Source: Muscardinus avellanarius
Lineage: Eukaryota > Chordata > Mammalia > Rodentia > Gliridae
Reading direction: 5' to 3'
DNA length: 64,000 bases
Assembly: GCA_963383645.1 (NCBI GenBank)
Contig: OY726559.1
Span: 123,056,721-123,120,720 of the forward strand
The stretch's first letter is position 1; the number at the start of each line of letters is the position of its first letter. Of the stretch, positions 46,259 through 57,537 are shown piece after piece. The notes beneath the pieces are model-generated. The model did not search any database, was not told where the DNA came from, and saw only the letters and a program-made list of their open reading frames with translations. Both the position numbers and the translations under genes were made by a program.

Positions 46259-46259
<1 letters not shown>
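45497..46259. other. No recognised feature
   Basis: Intron sequence with a short CCCT-rich tract at 46.10-46.15 kb. Confidence 0.45.

Positions 46260-46301
<42 letters not shown>
46260..46301. repeat. (CA)n
   Basis: About 20 units, not obviously joined to a SINE. Confidence 0.95.
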
Positions 46302-46304
<3 letters not shown>

Positions 46305-46638
46305 TCGCGCACACACTGAAAAGGAGAATTCACTTTGGAATGAATCTGAGTCATTTCAATAAAAAGTTTGTCCATTGCCACGGGATGTTTCTCCAGGCTT
46401 ATTTATTGTGTTTCTGCCTCCCGCACACTTGGAAACCCTGTCCCCCAGCGAGTGGCAGCGCTTAGCAGTGTATCTGAGGAGTAGCAGAGTGCCGACGGCC
46501 CTTGTCAGGCGGTGGGTCCGCAGGCTCCGGCTGGTCCCTTCCTCCTGCGGGTGTCCGAGGGCGTGTTGGCCACGTCTGCGGACGGGCCCCAGAGCCCCGA
46601 CGTGTCCCTCACTGTGACCTTTGCTGTCCTTTTTGCAG

Positions 46639-46744
46639 AAGCGCCGACAATGAGGATGTGACTAAAAGGAAAGTCAACTTGGTCTTTGAGAAGATCCAGA
46701 CCTTGAAGTCTCGAGCAGCAGGGAGTGCGCAAGGAGACAACCAA
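46639..46744 (+). CDS. CGNL1: CGNL1 coding exon (probable exon 4): residues 459-494
   Basis: This 106-base exon starts after a pyrimidine-rich tract and ttttgcag (ends 46638). Its first base completes the split glycine codon (GG|A). The peptide reads SADNEDVTKRKVNLVF, then EKIQTLKSRAAGS, and ends GDNQ. This is the start of the rod region, with charged heptad-like spacing. The donor CAA|gtaaac departs from consensus at the last exon base and at +5/+6, so it is the weakest splice donor of the six. Exit phase is 0. Confidence 0.93.
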
Positions 46745-46896
46745 GTAAACAGAAGTTTTGGGTTTTTAGAGCTCACTTAACATAAAATGTGCTTAACAGC
46801 TTGCTGTCTCTTCAGTCCTATGCACATTTGTTCACAGCAGTAAGTGAGAAGTTTCTTCCCTGTCCTGAGCAATACCTAACTAAGGTAGAGGGCTGT

Positions 46897-47117
46897 TTTT
46901 TATTTTTTATTTTTTGGTGGTACTGGGGGTGGAACCCAGGGGCTTTCTACCTCCGGGCTATACTCCCAGACCTATTTTATACTTTATTTGGAAACGGGGT
47001 CTCAGTAAGTTGCTGAGAGCCTCACTAAGTAGCTGAGGCTGGCTTCAAACCTGTGCGATCCTCCTGTCTCAGCCTCCCAAGCACAGGGATTACAAGCGTG
47101 CACCACCACGCCTGGCT
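46897..47117 (-). mobile_element. B1-ID SINE with target-site duplication
   Basis: gagggctgt at 46888-46896 and 47118-47126. Confidence 0.92.
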
Positions 47118-47139
47118 GAGGGCTGTGTTTTAAATATAG

Positions 47140-47465
47140 GCTGTGCATCCCTAATCTAAAAATCTAAAATCTGAAATGCTGCCCAATCTAGAATGTCCTG
47201 AGTGCTTGCATGACACCTCAAGTGGGGAATTCCATGTCTGCCCTCCGTGTCGGTCAGTCTGCGCACAGGTGAACAAGCACAAAAAGTTCTCAAGACTATT
47301 GCATAAAATTACCTTCAGGCTACATGTATCAAGCATATGTGCAACGTAAATGAATTTTGTATTTTGCCTTGGGTCTCCAAATCATCTCATTATATATATG
47401 CAAATAGCCCCAGATTTAAAAAGTCCCAAATCCTGACCACTTCTGATCCCATTTTTGATAAGGGA
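47140..47465. mobile_element. DNA transposon remnant with terminal inverted repeats
   Basis: The left end reads gcatccctaatctaaaaatc and the right end tgataagggatact, which are inverted relatives, with the typical internal caaatcctgaccacttctga. This is the pattern of a widespread mammalian Tigger/MER non-autonomous element. Family name not assigned. Confidence 0.55.
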
Positions 47466-47507
47466 TACTCATATTTTTAATTTGCATTCTGTTTTTTCCC
47501 AGAAAGT

Positions 47508-47581
47508 TTTTCTTTTTTTTTTTGAGGTACTAGGGATAGAACCCAGAGGCATTCTACCTTTGAGCTACACCCCAGTCCTAT

Positions 47582-47621
<40 letters not shown>

Positions 47622-47960
47622 TCCTTCTTTCTGTTGGTACTGGGGTTCCTGGAAACCCTTCTACTTCTGGGCTACACTCCCAGACCTAATTTATACTTTT
47701 TTAAAAAATTTGGAAACAGAGTCTTTGAAGCCAGCACAGCTAGCTTCGAACCTGTGCCATCCTCCTGTTCCGCCTCCCAAGCACGGGGATTACAAGTGTG
47801 TGCCACCACGCCTGGCTTTTATTTTTTATTTTGAAACAGGGTCCCACTGAGTTGCAAAGGGCCTCACTAAGTATTAGCTGAGGCTGTCCATGAACTGAGA
47901 TCCTCCTGTCTCAGCCTCCCAAATGCTGGGATTACAAGCATGCGCTACCATGCCCAGCCT
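47508..47960 (-). mobile_element. SINE nested in SINE
   Basis: Outer 47508-47575 and 47819-47960; inner about 47576-47818 with a (CTTT)n tail, again in the linker of the outer copy. Confidence 0.83.
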
Positions 47961-48006
47961 CCCAGAAAGGTTTTAAAGCTATTTTAATTAAAAAAAAAAT
48001 ACACAA

Positions 48007-48200
48007 AGCTGGGCATGGTGGTGTACACCTTTAATCCCAGTACTTGGAAAATGAGACAGGAGGATCACAGGTTCCAGAGCAGCCTCAGCAACTTAATGAA
48101 ACCCTGTTTCAAATAAAAAATTAAAAAGGGCTGGGGGCGTAGCTTAGAGGTGGAATACCTCTGGTTTCAATCCCCAGTAGCCGCCCCCCCTAAAAAAAAC
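48007..48200 (+). mobile_element. B1-ID SINE
   Basis: gctgggcatggtggtgtaca start; C-run before A tail. Confidence 0.88.
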
Positions 48201-48795
48201 CACCACTAGAGATAACAGGATGACATAAATAGGAGGTAAAATTTCCATTTCTTTTAGAAGAATAGGAATAACATAATGGGTAGGAAACTCTGGCATCCTT
48301 TAGGCAAGTTTGGAAGGTAAGTGTGAACAGGCCTGGACCAGAGCCTGGGCGCCGGGCGGGAAGGAGAGGCCTGGAGCTGGGGAAACCAACCCCCGTTGGC
48401 AGGGAAGGGGTGAGGTACCAAATTCTTTTTGATAAACTGCCCTTTAGTTGTGCTGCCTTTGGATTGGGACTTGGATAATTTTCTGGGTAAAAGTGGAGTC
48501 ACCTCCTGTTTGTAGACATTTGCTGTGTGCCAGGCATAACTTGTGTCTGGAGCAGCACTCCAGAGGACAGCCAAGAACTTGCTCCTCGCCCTGCGCCACC
48601 TTGAGCTATGGCTTGTTTCCCTCTGTGTGTGTCTTCCTTCCTTCCCAGGAGATTTCTGCAAGAAAGGGAAAGGGGCCATATGTGGAGGCAGGTAACCTTA
48701 AGTTCGTCTGTAGCAGCTATTTAACTTTGGAAACATGTATAGGTGTGTATGTGTGTGCGCGCGTGTGTGTGTGTGCATGTGTGTGTGTGCACGCG

Positions 48796-48887
48796 CATGT
48801 TGCTGAAGCTGGCCTTGAACCTAGATCCTCCTGTCTCAGCCTCCCAAGCACTGGGACTCTAGGCGTGCAGCACTGTGCATGGTCAGA
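48796..48887 (-). mobile_element. B1 half of a SINE next to a GT array
   Basis: tgttgctgaagctggccttg to gcagcactgtgcatgg; the ID half is replaced by a GT/GC array (48740-48795). Confidence 0.72.
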
Positions 48888-49080
48888 GGATATTTTTTAG
48901 ACATTGACACTCCTTTCCTTTTCAGTGTTCCCATGGCATTCAGCTAGCCCGACTATGCCGTGTGTACATACAAACGTACCCACAATTCCCACTAGGGAAT
49001 CTATGGTAAAATCATACACCTTATACGCAGTTTTCAGGAACTTTACGTAGTTCTTAAAATTGGCTCATTATTTTTTGATT

Positions 49081-49293
49081 CGGTGGGTATGGTGGTGCAC
49101 ACCTTAATCCAGTACTTGGGAGGCTGAGACAGGAAGATCAAAGGTTCAAGAGCAGCTTCTACAACTTAATGAGACTCTCAGCAACTTAGCAAGACCCTGT
49201 TTCAAAAATAAAATAAAATAAAATAAAAAGTCCTGGGATGTAGCTCAGAGGTAGAATGTCCCTAGATTCAATCCCAAACATTTTTTAAATAAA
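49081..49293 (+). mobile_element. B1-ID SINE
   Basis: cggtgggtatggtggtgcac start; AAAAT linker repeated. Confidence 0.85.
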
Positions 49294-50805
49294 AATTATC
49301 CAAATTATTACCGTGACTTTTGCTTTTTGTTCACTTGCACATTCTGACAGCTGTGCCTGATGATAAGATTGTCATTGTGGGTTACAGAGTTGGGGTAGCC
49401 TCCCTAATTGGGGAGGTCAGGGCAGCCCTTCTTGAGACATGTCTCAAAAGATCATAGGATTCTCTTTGAGAACAAGAGGAAGAAGGGTGTTCTAGGTTGA
49501 GGGATTGGCATGAGCAACCATAAAGAGGCATAGGTTTGCCATGTTTGTGGGACAGGAGGTGGTTTAATGTAGCTGGAACATCTAGCCTGGATGCAGAGGG
49601 TGGGGAGAAAAAGCCAGCTAGTTGGGACCTTGGAAATGATGTAAGAAGTTTCCTTTTCCACTGAAGGAGATGGGCTGCCATCGATGAGTTTAAACAGGCA
49701 TGAACACCATTGTGTTTGTAAAAGGTCATTCCTTTGTAGCTTTTGGAGAGAGGTCAGATTAGAGGGAGACCAGAAGAAGTTGCTGCCAAGTGGGGTGAGA
49801 GAGGATGAGGAGGTGGTGTGAGGCTCTGGGCGTCTGGCTCAGATCACTCAGCGGGACTTTAGCTGCCCGTGCTGTCGGCTCTCCTCCTCCCACAGCTGGC
49901 AAAGTTATTGGAGTTTTATGTTTTTTGTGTCTGTTAAGTGATTCCCTAGGAGAAAATGGAAAAAAGCCTTATTCTTTACAGACGGAGACTATATTGAGGA
50001 TGGCTAAGTAGGTAGGTTTTTGTTGGGAAAGAATAATATGTAATTTCCCCAGTAGGTTGGATTTAGACCTCTGAAATGGATCACTCTCATTTTGCCCAAG
50101 AAGTCCTATGCTTTTGCTGTTGGGTTCTAGTCCCCTTTCCAGGAGCAAGTGGGAGGTACGTCCTTCCACGTGTCCCACACATGCTCGCTCCTGGGCACAC
50201 GAGTGAAGACTCTGCCTTGTACAGTGTTGACTTCTGCTTATCTTTTCCCACCACCTATTGGTAGTTTTCTAACGGCTTTACTGTAGGATTTTAGCTAAAT
50301 CCTTTCGAGAGCATGCTCCTATTACCATTTCCATGGAAGAAAAAATGAGATCCATTAATATTCACACTCAAATCAGAGATGATATTTTCTAATAGACTGT
50401 CTTTAATCTGCTCTCTTCATTATGGAAATAATATCTAAAAAAAGAAAGCCAATCTCACCAACATGCATTTATGTACTGCTTGCTTACAGGCACACTCAGA
50501 GGGTGAGGGGTGACAGTCTCATTGGCAGTTATGGAGTGATAATCCCAGGGTAGTAAAAGTGCTGTAATCGAGGGTCTGAAACACAGGGACAGGAGCTTTG
50601 GACACACCATCGGCCCACAGATGTACATTCAACAAATTTTTATTTGTGTGTATTGCTTTATTGGGGCATAACTTATATTTAGGAAGTTGCACAAATCTCA
50701 ACTGTGTGGTTCACTGAGTTTATAACTCGGTGCATTCAGGTAAACAACACTCAGATCAGGAGACAGAAAGTTCCCATCCACCCAGGTTTCCTGTGCTCTT
50801 TCTTG

Positions 50806-51020
50806 TTGTATTTTTGTTTTTGCGGTATTGGGGATGGAACCCAGGGGCGTTCTACCTCTGAGCTACACCCCTACTCCTATGTTTTGTTCTTTATTTTGAA
50901 ACAGGGTTTCACTGAGTTGCACAGAGCCTCACTAGGAGCAGAGGCTGTCTCCAAAGGATGATCCTCCTGTCCCAGCCTCCCAAATGCTGGGATTATAGCG
51001 TGTGCCACCACGCCCAGCTC
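50806..51020 (-). mobile_element. B1-ID SINE with target-site duplication
   Basis: tgtgctctttctt at 50792-50804 and 51022-51034; inserted in old L1. Confidence 0.92.
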
Positions 51021-52302
51021 TTGTGCTCTTTCTTAATCAGTCACAGACCCTCCACCTGGAGGTAATCACGTCCCGACTTCTGTCACCTAGATTAGTGGTA
51101 GAATGGTACTTTTATTTCTGTTCCATTGGTCTACTTATATCAACTTATATTAACACCATGCAGATAACTTTAAACCTTGAAATCTAGTAATGTTTGTCTT
51201 TCAATTTTATGCCTCTCAAGATTTTCTTGACTACTCCAGGTCTTTTGTCTTTTCATATAAACTTTAGAGTCAACTTATCAATTTCCACCAAAACCAAAAA
51301 TGTATCAGGAATTTTGATAAGACTCACACTGAATAGTACAGATAGATTTGGTGGAATCGACATCTTAACACTACTGGCGTTTGTATTCATGAACGTGAAC
51401 TCTCTCCTTGTTTATGTAGGCCTTCACCTTCTGGCATCTTCTGTCATTTTTGTGGTCTTGCATCTCTTCCATTTAGGTTTATTCCCTTTTTCATACTGTT
51501 CATTTCTTTTTATACTTCTGTGTCTCTATTTCAGACTATACTCTGCCAACCCGGAGAGCTTTTCTATTCTATCCTGTAATCTGATTGGCTGGCAATGAAT
51601 TTTGTCAGTATTATTTGTCTGCAAATGTCTATCATTCATTCATTTTTGAGGAACTCTAGTTTGGCAAGTATTGCTTTGTTTGAGAGCTTTAAGATGCTTT
51701 TGTCTTTTGGCCCGTGGGCGCCATGGGGAAGCCAGGCATCCGTCCTGGTCTCAGGTGCTCCTGAAAATGCTGTCTTTGCCCCTGGCTGCTTTGAATATGT
51801 GATCCTCAGGTTTCAGACGTTTAACTATAACGTGCCTAAATGTGGGTGTTCTTATCTTTATCTTACTTGGAGAGTTCACCGTGTTCTTGAATTAATAATT
51901 TACTGGCCTTCATCAGCTTTGGAACATTCTTGGTCATTGTTTCTTTGAGTCGCCTCTTTCACAGCTCACTCTTCGGATTTCTCTGAGTCCAGTCGCGTCT
52001 CATCTGTTGATGGCGTCCCTCACATCTCTCACTCCCCATTCTCGGTGTGTGTGTCCTCCCTCACCTTTTGATACATCAAACGTTCTGCGTATTTTTGTTG
52101 GGTTTTAAGTTAGTAATCTTGTTTGGTGGCTATATTTTATTTTAATGGTGGCTCATTACTTTTGCGTTGAGTAATATTCTATTATTTGATATACTGTGCT
52201 CTATCCTCTAACCCACTAAGGACATTCCCAATTTTGCCAACTATAAATAAAGTTGCTATAGCCATCCATGTACAGGATTTTGGGTGAGTGTAAGTTGTTT
52301 TT

Positions 52303-52727
52303 TGTTTTATTTTGGGGATTGAACCCAGGAGCATTCTACCTTTGAGTTATATCCCCAGCTCTATTTTATTCTTTACTTTTTTTTTTTTTTTGCGGTACTG
52401 GGGATAGAACCCAGGGGCCTTCTACCTTCGAGCTACACCCCCAGCCCTATTTTTTATTCTTTATTTTTTTTTGAAACAAGGTCTCACTACGTTGCGAGGT
52501 CCTGAGTAGCTGAGGCTCTCAGCGAACCACGATCCTCCGGTCTCAGCCTTCTAAATGCTGGGATTACAAACGTGCGCCTCCACGCCCGGCTTATTCTTTA
52601 CTTTGAAACCGGGTCTCACTGAGTTGTGGAGGGCTCGCTAAGTTGCTGAGGCTGGCGTTGAGCCTGCGATTCTTCTCTCTCAGCCTCCCAAGTACTGGGA
52701 TTACAAGTGTGCTTCTCCACGCCTGGC
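52303..52727 (-). mobile_element. SINE nested in SINE
   Basis: Outer 52303-52379 and 52592-52727; inner 52380-52591. The duplication tattctttacttt occurs at 52367-52379 and 52592-52604. Confidence 0.9.
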
Positions 52728-53096
52728 TTGTGAGTTTCCCATTCATTTGGGTAAATACGAAGGCGTACACCCGAACATGCAGTAAAAGGCTGCTCACGCT
52801 GTTAAGACGCTACTCAATTGCTTTCCAAAGTTGCTGCACCATTTGTCTTCTCACCAGCAGCGATGAGAATTCCCAGTCTACTCCTTGGTCAGCAGGCAGC
52901 ATTTTCAGTATTTTGGATTTGGGCCATTCTAATAGGTGTAAAGCCGGTACCTTTTTGCTTGTATTTGCAATTCCCTAATAATGTTTGGGATTTTAAATTT
53001 TTACTGTGCTATGGCTTAGAAATGGAGCCAGGAAGACCCAGGGTAAAGGCAGTATGTTTCCCTTTGTAAGAATTATAGCCCATGTTGGTTGGTTTT

Positions 53097-53340
53097 CCTT
53101 TCTCTCTTTTTTTTTTTTCTTTCTTTCTTTTTTCTTTTTGAGGAACTTCGATGGAACCCAGGAGCTTTCTACCTCTGGGCTACACTCCCAGACCAATTTT
53201 ATAATTTTATTTGGAAACAGGGTGTCACTAAGTTGCTGAGAGCCTCACTAAGTAGCTGAGGCTGGCTTCAAACCTGCGCGATCCTCCTGTCTCAGCCTCC
53301 CAAGAGCGGGGATTACAAGTGTGCGCCACCATGCCCAGCA
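53097..53340 (-). mobile_element. B1-ID SINE with target-site duplication
   Basis: atgttggttggtttt at 53082-53096 and 53341-53355; CTTT-rich tail. Confidence 0.92.
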
Positions 53341-53355
53341 ATGTTGGTTGGTTTT

Positions 53356-53773
53356 CAGTGCTTGCAAAAAATTGTCCCATATATTTTTGTTTAGCTTTCA
53401 TAGTTTTTGCTGGAAGAATAAATCTTATATTAGCTATTCTATCATGATTAGAATGAGAATTCAAACAATCATTTATTAAGATTATATTAAATGTAGGAGA
53501 AAAGTTGAACTCTGTAGATAGATATAGAAATGCATAAAACAGTCTCTGCTTACCAAAAGGTAAGGCAGTAATTCTCAAACTACATATAAGAAACACAGAA
53601 GCTAAACTATGTTCTTCTACTAAAATAGGAAAGATAATTTTTTTCTCAAATTGCTTATGAAAAGGTTTTGTTGCTAAATATTTTTCTTAATAAATAATTT
53701 CTGTTAACTGGAATATATAATTTATTGTGGAGAAGCTTTTTAGGTTTTATTTTACTTAAATTTAATTTTAATA
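53356..53773. other. No recognised feature, AT-rich
   Basis: AT-rich intron sequence between two SINEs. Confidence 0.45.
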
Positions 53774-53787
53774 TTTCATGATATTCT

Positions 53788-54003
53788 TTTTTTTTTTTTT
53801 TTGTGGATCTGGGGATGGAACCCAGGGGCATTTGACCTCCGAGCTACACCCCCTGCCCAATTTTTTATTCTTTATTTTGAAACAGGGTCTCACTTAGTTG
53901 CAGAGGGCCTCATAAGTAGCTGAGGCTGTCCGCAAACCGTGATCCTCCGGTCTCAGCCTCCCAAATGCTGGGATTACAAGCGTGCGCCACCACGCCCGGC
54001 TAA
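53788..54003 (-). mobile_element. B1-ID SINE with target-site duplication
   Basis: tttcatgatattct at 53774-53787 and 54006-54019. Confidence 0.92.
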
Positions 54004-54213
54004 TCTTTCATGATATTCTATAGAAAAAAGAATCCCAACAAATATACCAGCTGTGTAAGTTTTAGTCGTACTGGACTGTACTGAGCAGTCAGATGAAATA
54101 ATCTCTGTGACTGGGGTAAATGCTGTTGAGTTCACTGGGGTCCCAAGCAGCTAGCGTGCCTCACTGCCCGTGAAGCCAGGGAAAGAGCTGTAGGAGTTGA
54201 CATTTGAATTGAG

Positions 54214-54580
54214 GTTTTTGTTTTTTTCTGGTGGTACTAGAGATAGAACCCAGGGGCCTTCTATCTCTGGGCTATAATCCCAGACCTGTTTTATATTTTA
54301 TTTGGAAACAGGGTCTCTTAAGCTAGCTGAGGCTGGCTTCAAACCCACATGATCCTCCTGTCTCCGCCTCCTAAGCGAGGGGATTACAAGCGTGCGCCAC
54401 CACGCCCGGCTTTTATTTTTTTAGTTGTATCGGGGATTGAACCCAGGGGCATTTTATCTCTGAGCTACACCCCCAGCCTGATTTTTTAATTCTTTATTTT
54501 GAAACAGGGTCTAAGTTGTGGAAGGCCTTACTAAGTAGTTGAGGCTGTCCACAAACCTGTGACCCTCCTGTATGAGCTTT
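54214..54580 (-). mobile_element. Two joined B1-ID SINEs
   Basis: 54214-54411 and 54412-54580, same orientation; the second lacks part of its B1 end. Confidence 0.85.
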
Positions 54581-54607
54581 GAATTAAGTTTTAACATGGT
54601 CAGTGTT

Positions 54608-54775
54608 GCCAGGTGTGGTGGTACATGCCCATAATCCCAATATTTAGAAGATGGATTTCAAGTTTGAAGCCAACCGTAGCAAACTTAGGGAGACCATATT
54701 TCAAAAACAAAAATATGGCTGAGGATATAGCTCAAAGATTGAATGTCCCTGGGTTCAACCCCCAGTACCAAAGCG
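54608..54775 (+). mobile_element. B1-ID SINE, old, 120 bases before an exon
   Basis: gccaggtgtggtggtacatg start, internal loss in the B1 part, ID part ends cccccagtacc. Confidence 0.8.
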
Positions 54776-54893
54776 GGGTAGAAGATGGTCTTATACCCAT
54801 CAGTTGCTTCTCTGATTATTTTTTTTTTGGAAAGAGAGTTAAAATCAAGCACCCTGAATAGTTGCATTATGATATCATTGCAATTAATTGTAG

Positions 54894-54995
54894 GCTTCTA
54901 ACTCATCATCTGAAGTCAAAGATCTATTGGAACAGAAAAACAAGTTGACCTTAGAAGTGGCTGATCTTCAGAGGCAGCTTCAACTAGAGGTCAAG
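54894..54995 (+). CDS. CGNL1: CGNL1 coding exon (probable exon 5): residues 495-528
   Basis: This is a 102-base, symmetric phase 0-0 exon of 34 codons. The acceptor ttgtag ends at 54893 and the donor AAG|gtatct follows 54995. The peptide begins ASNSSSEVKDLLEQKNK and ends LQRQLQLEVK, which matches the first heptad-rich part of the paracingulin coiled coil in length and sequence. Because both phases are 0, skipping it would keep the frame and remove 34 residues of rod. It follows an 8.1-kb intron (46745-54893) packed with SINEs and an old antisense L1. Confidence 0.94.
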
Positions 54996-55133
54996 GTATC
55001 TTTTTTTTCTTTATTTTTATCTATCTGTCTTGGTTGAATATGTTAGAATATGTTAAGTACACTGGGATACGCTGTTTTCTTTCTTTCTTTTTTTAACCCC
55101 AAAGTAAATTCCTATATATTTGGCTGCTGTTGT

Positions 55134-55163
55134 CAAAAAAAAAAAAAAAATTTTTTTTTTTAA
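55134..55163. repeat. A-run followed by T-run
   Basis: About 16 A directly followed by 12-13 T: a perfect inverted repeat 370 bases before a CGNL1 exon. Confidence 0.9.
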
Positions 55164-55536
55164 AGTTACCAAAGGATATAAAGACTATTTGCTTTGACAG
55201 AGAAAAGAAGCCTTGTTGGGTTCAGGCAGACCAATCAGACACTGAATGTATAGCTAGTACGTAAAACATTTGAAATACAAAATAAAAGTAGCAGAATGAG
55301 GTCTAGCTGTGTTTTTCATTTAAAATATTATAATATTTCATTAAAATAGTATACTTCATCAAATATAAATATTTAATGTTACTGATTATGAACGCCTTTG
55401 CCTCAATTCCATAGTTTAAGTTGTTTGATAAAGTCAGTGCAGAGGCACGGGGACCGCTGGAGTTTGGAGGTAGGCTCCCGTGGGATTATGTGAATGTACG
55501 ATGGAGATACTTTAAAACCCCACTGCTTTTTGTTAG

Positions 55537-55685
55537 AATCAACAGAACATCAAAGACGAGAGAGAGAGAATGAGAGCAAACTTAGAAGAGCTCCGCAGCC
55601 AACATGACAGTAAGGTGGAGGAGAACTCCACGCTGCAGGAACGACTGCAAGAAAGCGAAGCGGAGCTCCGCAAGAACCTGGAGGA
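55537..55685 (+). CDS. CGNL1: CGNL1 coding exon (probable exon 6): residues 529-578
   Basis: This 149-base exon runs from acceptor tgttag (ends 55536) to donor GA|gtgagt at 55685/55686. It enters in phase 0 and ends after two bases of a glutamate codon. The translation starts NQQNIKDERERMRANLEELR, passes through KVEENSTLQERL, and ends LRKNLEE. It is rich in Glu, Arg, Lys and Leu with heptad spacing, as expected for the dimerising rod. The intron before it is only 541 bases and carries a long A-then-T tract. Confidence 0.94.
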
Positions 55686-55906
55686 GTGAGTCGTGGGCCA
55701 GGCTGCTGCCCTCCCTGGGCTCGTACACGGTCGGGAGCTTGAGCCACGCCACCCTTAACGCTGTCCGGTCTTCCAAATATTTATTGAGCCTCTTACCCTC
55801 CCCTTCCTCCCACTTGTCTTTTTAAAATGGTGACTAAGTATTGAAATTCTTTGCACACCTTGAAGCATGTCCTGTAACGTTTCATCCCTTAAAGTAGATC
55901 TCATAG

Positions 55907-56093
55907 ATGGGCGTGGTGGCGCACGCTTGTAATCCCCACGCTTGGGAGGCGGAGACAGGAGGATCCCGCAGGTTTGAAGCCTTGCTGGCTTAAGAGACCT
56001 TGTTTCCAAATAAAAAAATATAAGAATAGGTCTGGGAGTGTAACCCAGAGGTAGAAGGGTTTCCCGGAACCCCAGTACCACCAGAAAAAAAAA
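55907..56093 (+). mobile_element. B1-ID SINE with 16-base target-site duplication
   Basis: aaagtagatctcatag at 55891-55906 and 56094-56109. Confidence 0.93.
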
Positions 56094-56112
56094 AAAGTAG
56101 ATCTCATAGCAG

Positions 56113-56145
56113 GCTATTTATCTATTTATTTATTTACTTATTTAC

Positions 56146-56200
<55 letters not shown>

Positions 56201-56295
56201 TTTTGGTGGTACTGGGGTTCCTGGAAGCCCTTCTACCTCTGGGCTACACTCCCAGAACTATTTTATATTTTTATTTGGAAACAAGATCTCCCCCA
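56113..56295 (-). mobile_element. B1-ID SINE, truncated, with (TTTA)n tail
   Basis: ggtggtactggggttcctgg then only the start of the linker; B1 part absent. Confidence 0.82.
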
Positions 56296-56379
56296 AAATG
56301 AGACAGTATGTAATAAAAGCATTTGGTTTTTGTCACAATTTCAGCGGTGGAATCTGTGCTCTTAAAACATTTTATAGAG

Positions 56380-56580
56380 CCGGGCGTGGTGGCGCACGCT
56401 TGTAATCCCCGCTCTTGGGAGGCTGAGACAGGAGGATCGCGCAGATTCAAAGCCAGCCTCTGCTGGCTTAAGAGACCCTGTTTCCAAATAAAAAATATAA
56501 AATAGGTCTGGGAGTGTAGCCCAGAGGTAGAAGGCCCCTGGGTTCCACCAAAAACAAAAACAAAAACAAAACAAAAAATT
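56380..56580 (+). mobile_element. B1-ID SINE
   Basis: gccgggcgtggtggcgcacg start, CAAAAA-unit tail. Confidence 0.9.
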
Positions 56581-57221
56581 TATAGAGGTTAATTTCAGAA
56601 AATAAAAAAATGAGGACACAGTGGTTATAATAAAGCAGTTACAAGCCAGGCAGTCCTGTAGTTGTGGGGTTGGCAGACTTCCTTGTTGGTTAGTGGTTAT
56701 TTTGCCCTTGGTGGGCCCATAGCCCTGTCGCAGCCTTTCAACTCTGCCATCGTATCGCGATCGTGGCCATAGGCGAAGCCTCGGCGATGGAGGGCTCCTG
56801 TGTTCAGGAATACCCTTTTCACACAAATGAGCACTGGCTGGATCGGCTCACAGACCATAATCTGTTGATTCTTCTGGTTTTGAGTATGGGGTAGCAGAGG
56901 GTGAAGGGACTTGGGTGAACAAATACCAACAGATTTGTTTTTCTGTCACCCTTTACATCCAAATGACACTACTCCTTGGTGTCCTTTTAGGGAGAAATGT
57001 CCCTGTTCAGCCTCCCCATTTCACTGACTGAGTCCCCTGGTGTCTTGGTCTGTGCTCTTACCGGCTGCCTTTCAGGTGTGATTCCTTATTCAGCGAAGAG
57101 CAGAGGGCTGGAGCTCCTGGGGACTTAAATGGCTTCGTGCCGCTCTCTGGAGGTCTGAGGTCAGACTGGATGAAGGTGTGTGGAGCCCAGGAGTCTGTCT
57201 GATGGGCTTTCTCCCTGCCAG
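56581..57221. other. Intron sequence before probable exon 7
   Basis: No repeat recognised; ends in the exon acceptor. Confidence 0.5.
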
Positions 57222-57357
57222 GCTCTTCCAGGTGAAGATGGAGAGAGAACAGCACCAGACAGAGATCAGGGATCTCCAGGACCAGCTCTCAGAAATGCAC
57301 GATGAACTGGACCGTGCTAAGCGATCTGAGGACGGGGAGAAGGGGGCGCTGATCGAG
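57222..57357 (+). CDS. CGNL1: CGNL1 coding exon (probable exon 7): residues 578-623
   Basis: This 136-base exon has acceptor ctgccag ending at 57221. Its first base completes the glutamate codon split by the upstream donor. It encodes LFQVKMEREQHQTEIR, then DLQDQLSEMHDELD, and ends EKGALIE before donor GAG|gtaagg. Exit phase is 0. It continues the coiled-coil rod. The family protein next reads ELLQ, and no exon with that start was seen in 57358-64000, so the following exon lies beyond the window. Confidence 0.94.
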
Positions 57358-57496
57358 GTAAGGGGTGTGGGCGGGTCGGCAGGCCACTCGCCCAGAGAGG
57401 GCGGGATGGGGCTGGGCTTACAGGCCATTTCTGTTGCGTGCATTTGCTCCGCCTGTGTCTGTGGCAAGAGTTTGTGAGATCACTGTATGTCATCAT

Positions 57497-57498
57497 AT

Positions 57499-57537
<39 letters not shown>

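Larger units (their letters stand above)
48201..50624. other. Mostly unrecognised intron sequence
   Basis: Contains a B1 half (48796) and a SINE (49081). 49.38-49.80 kb resembles an old repeat in texture but no family is assigned. Confidence 0.4.
50625..53000 (-). mobile_element. Old L1 (L1M-type), antisense, broken by SINEs
   Basis: A mosaic of L1 matches, all antisense. Examples are taattattcggggcat-like start (50640-50790), ctgtcacctagattagtgg (51080), ccataatataccac-like words replaced by gatatactgtgctctatcc (52185), aataaagttgctatagccat (52247), ttgctttccaaagttgctgc (52819) and ccattctaataggtgtaaag (52924). The 51.1-52.0 kb part matches the ORF2 region read backwards. SINEs at 50806-51019 and 52303-52727 interrupt it. 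No coding capacity remains. Confidence 0.65.
46745..54893 (+). other. CGNL1: CGNL1 intron between probable exons 4 and 5
   Basis: This is an 8,149-base phase-0 intron. About half is recognisable repeat: twelve or so SINEs, several nested, plus an old antisense L1 spanning 50.6-53.0 kb. No additional coding segment with paracingulin similarity was seen. Recognised splice sites bound both ends. Confidence 0.85.
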
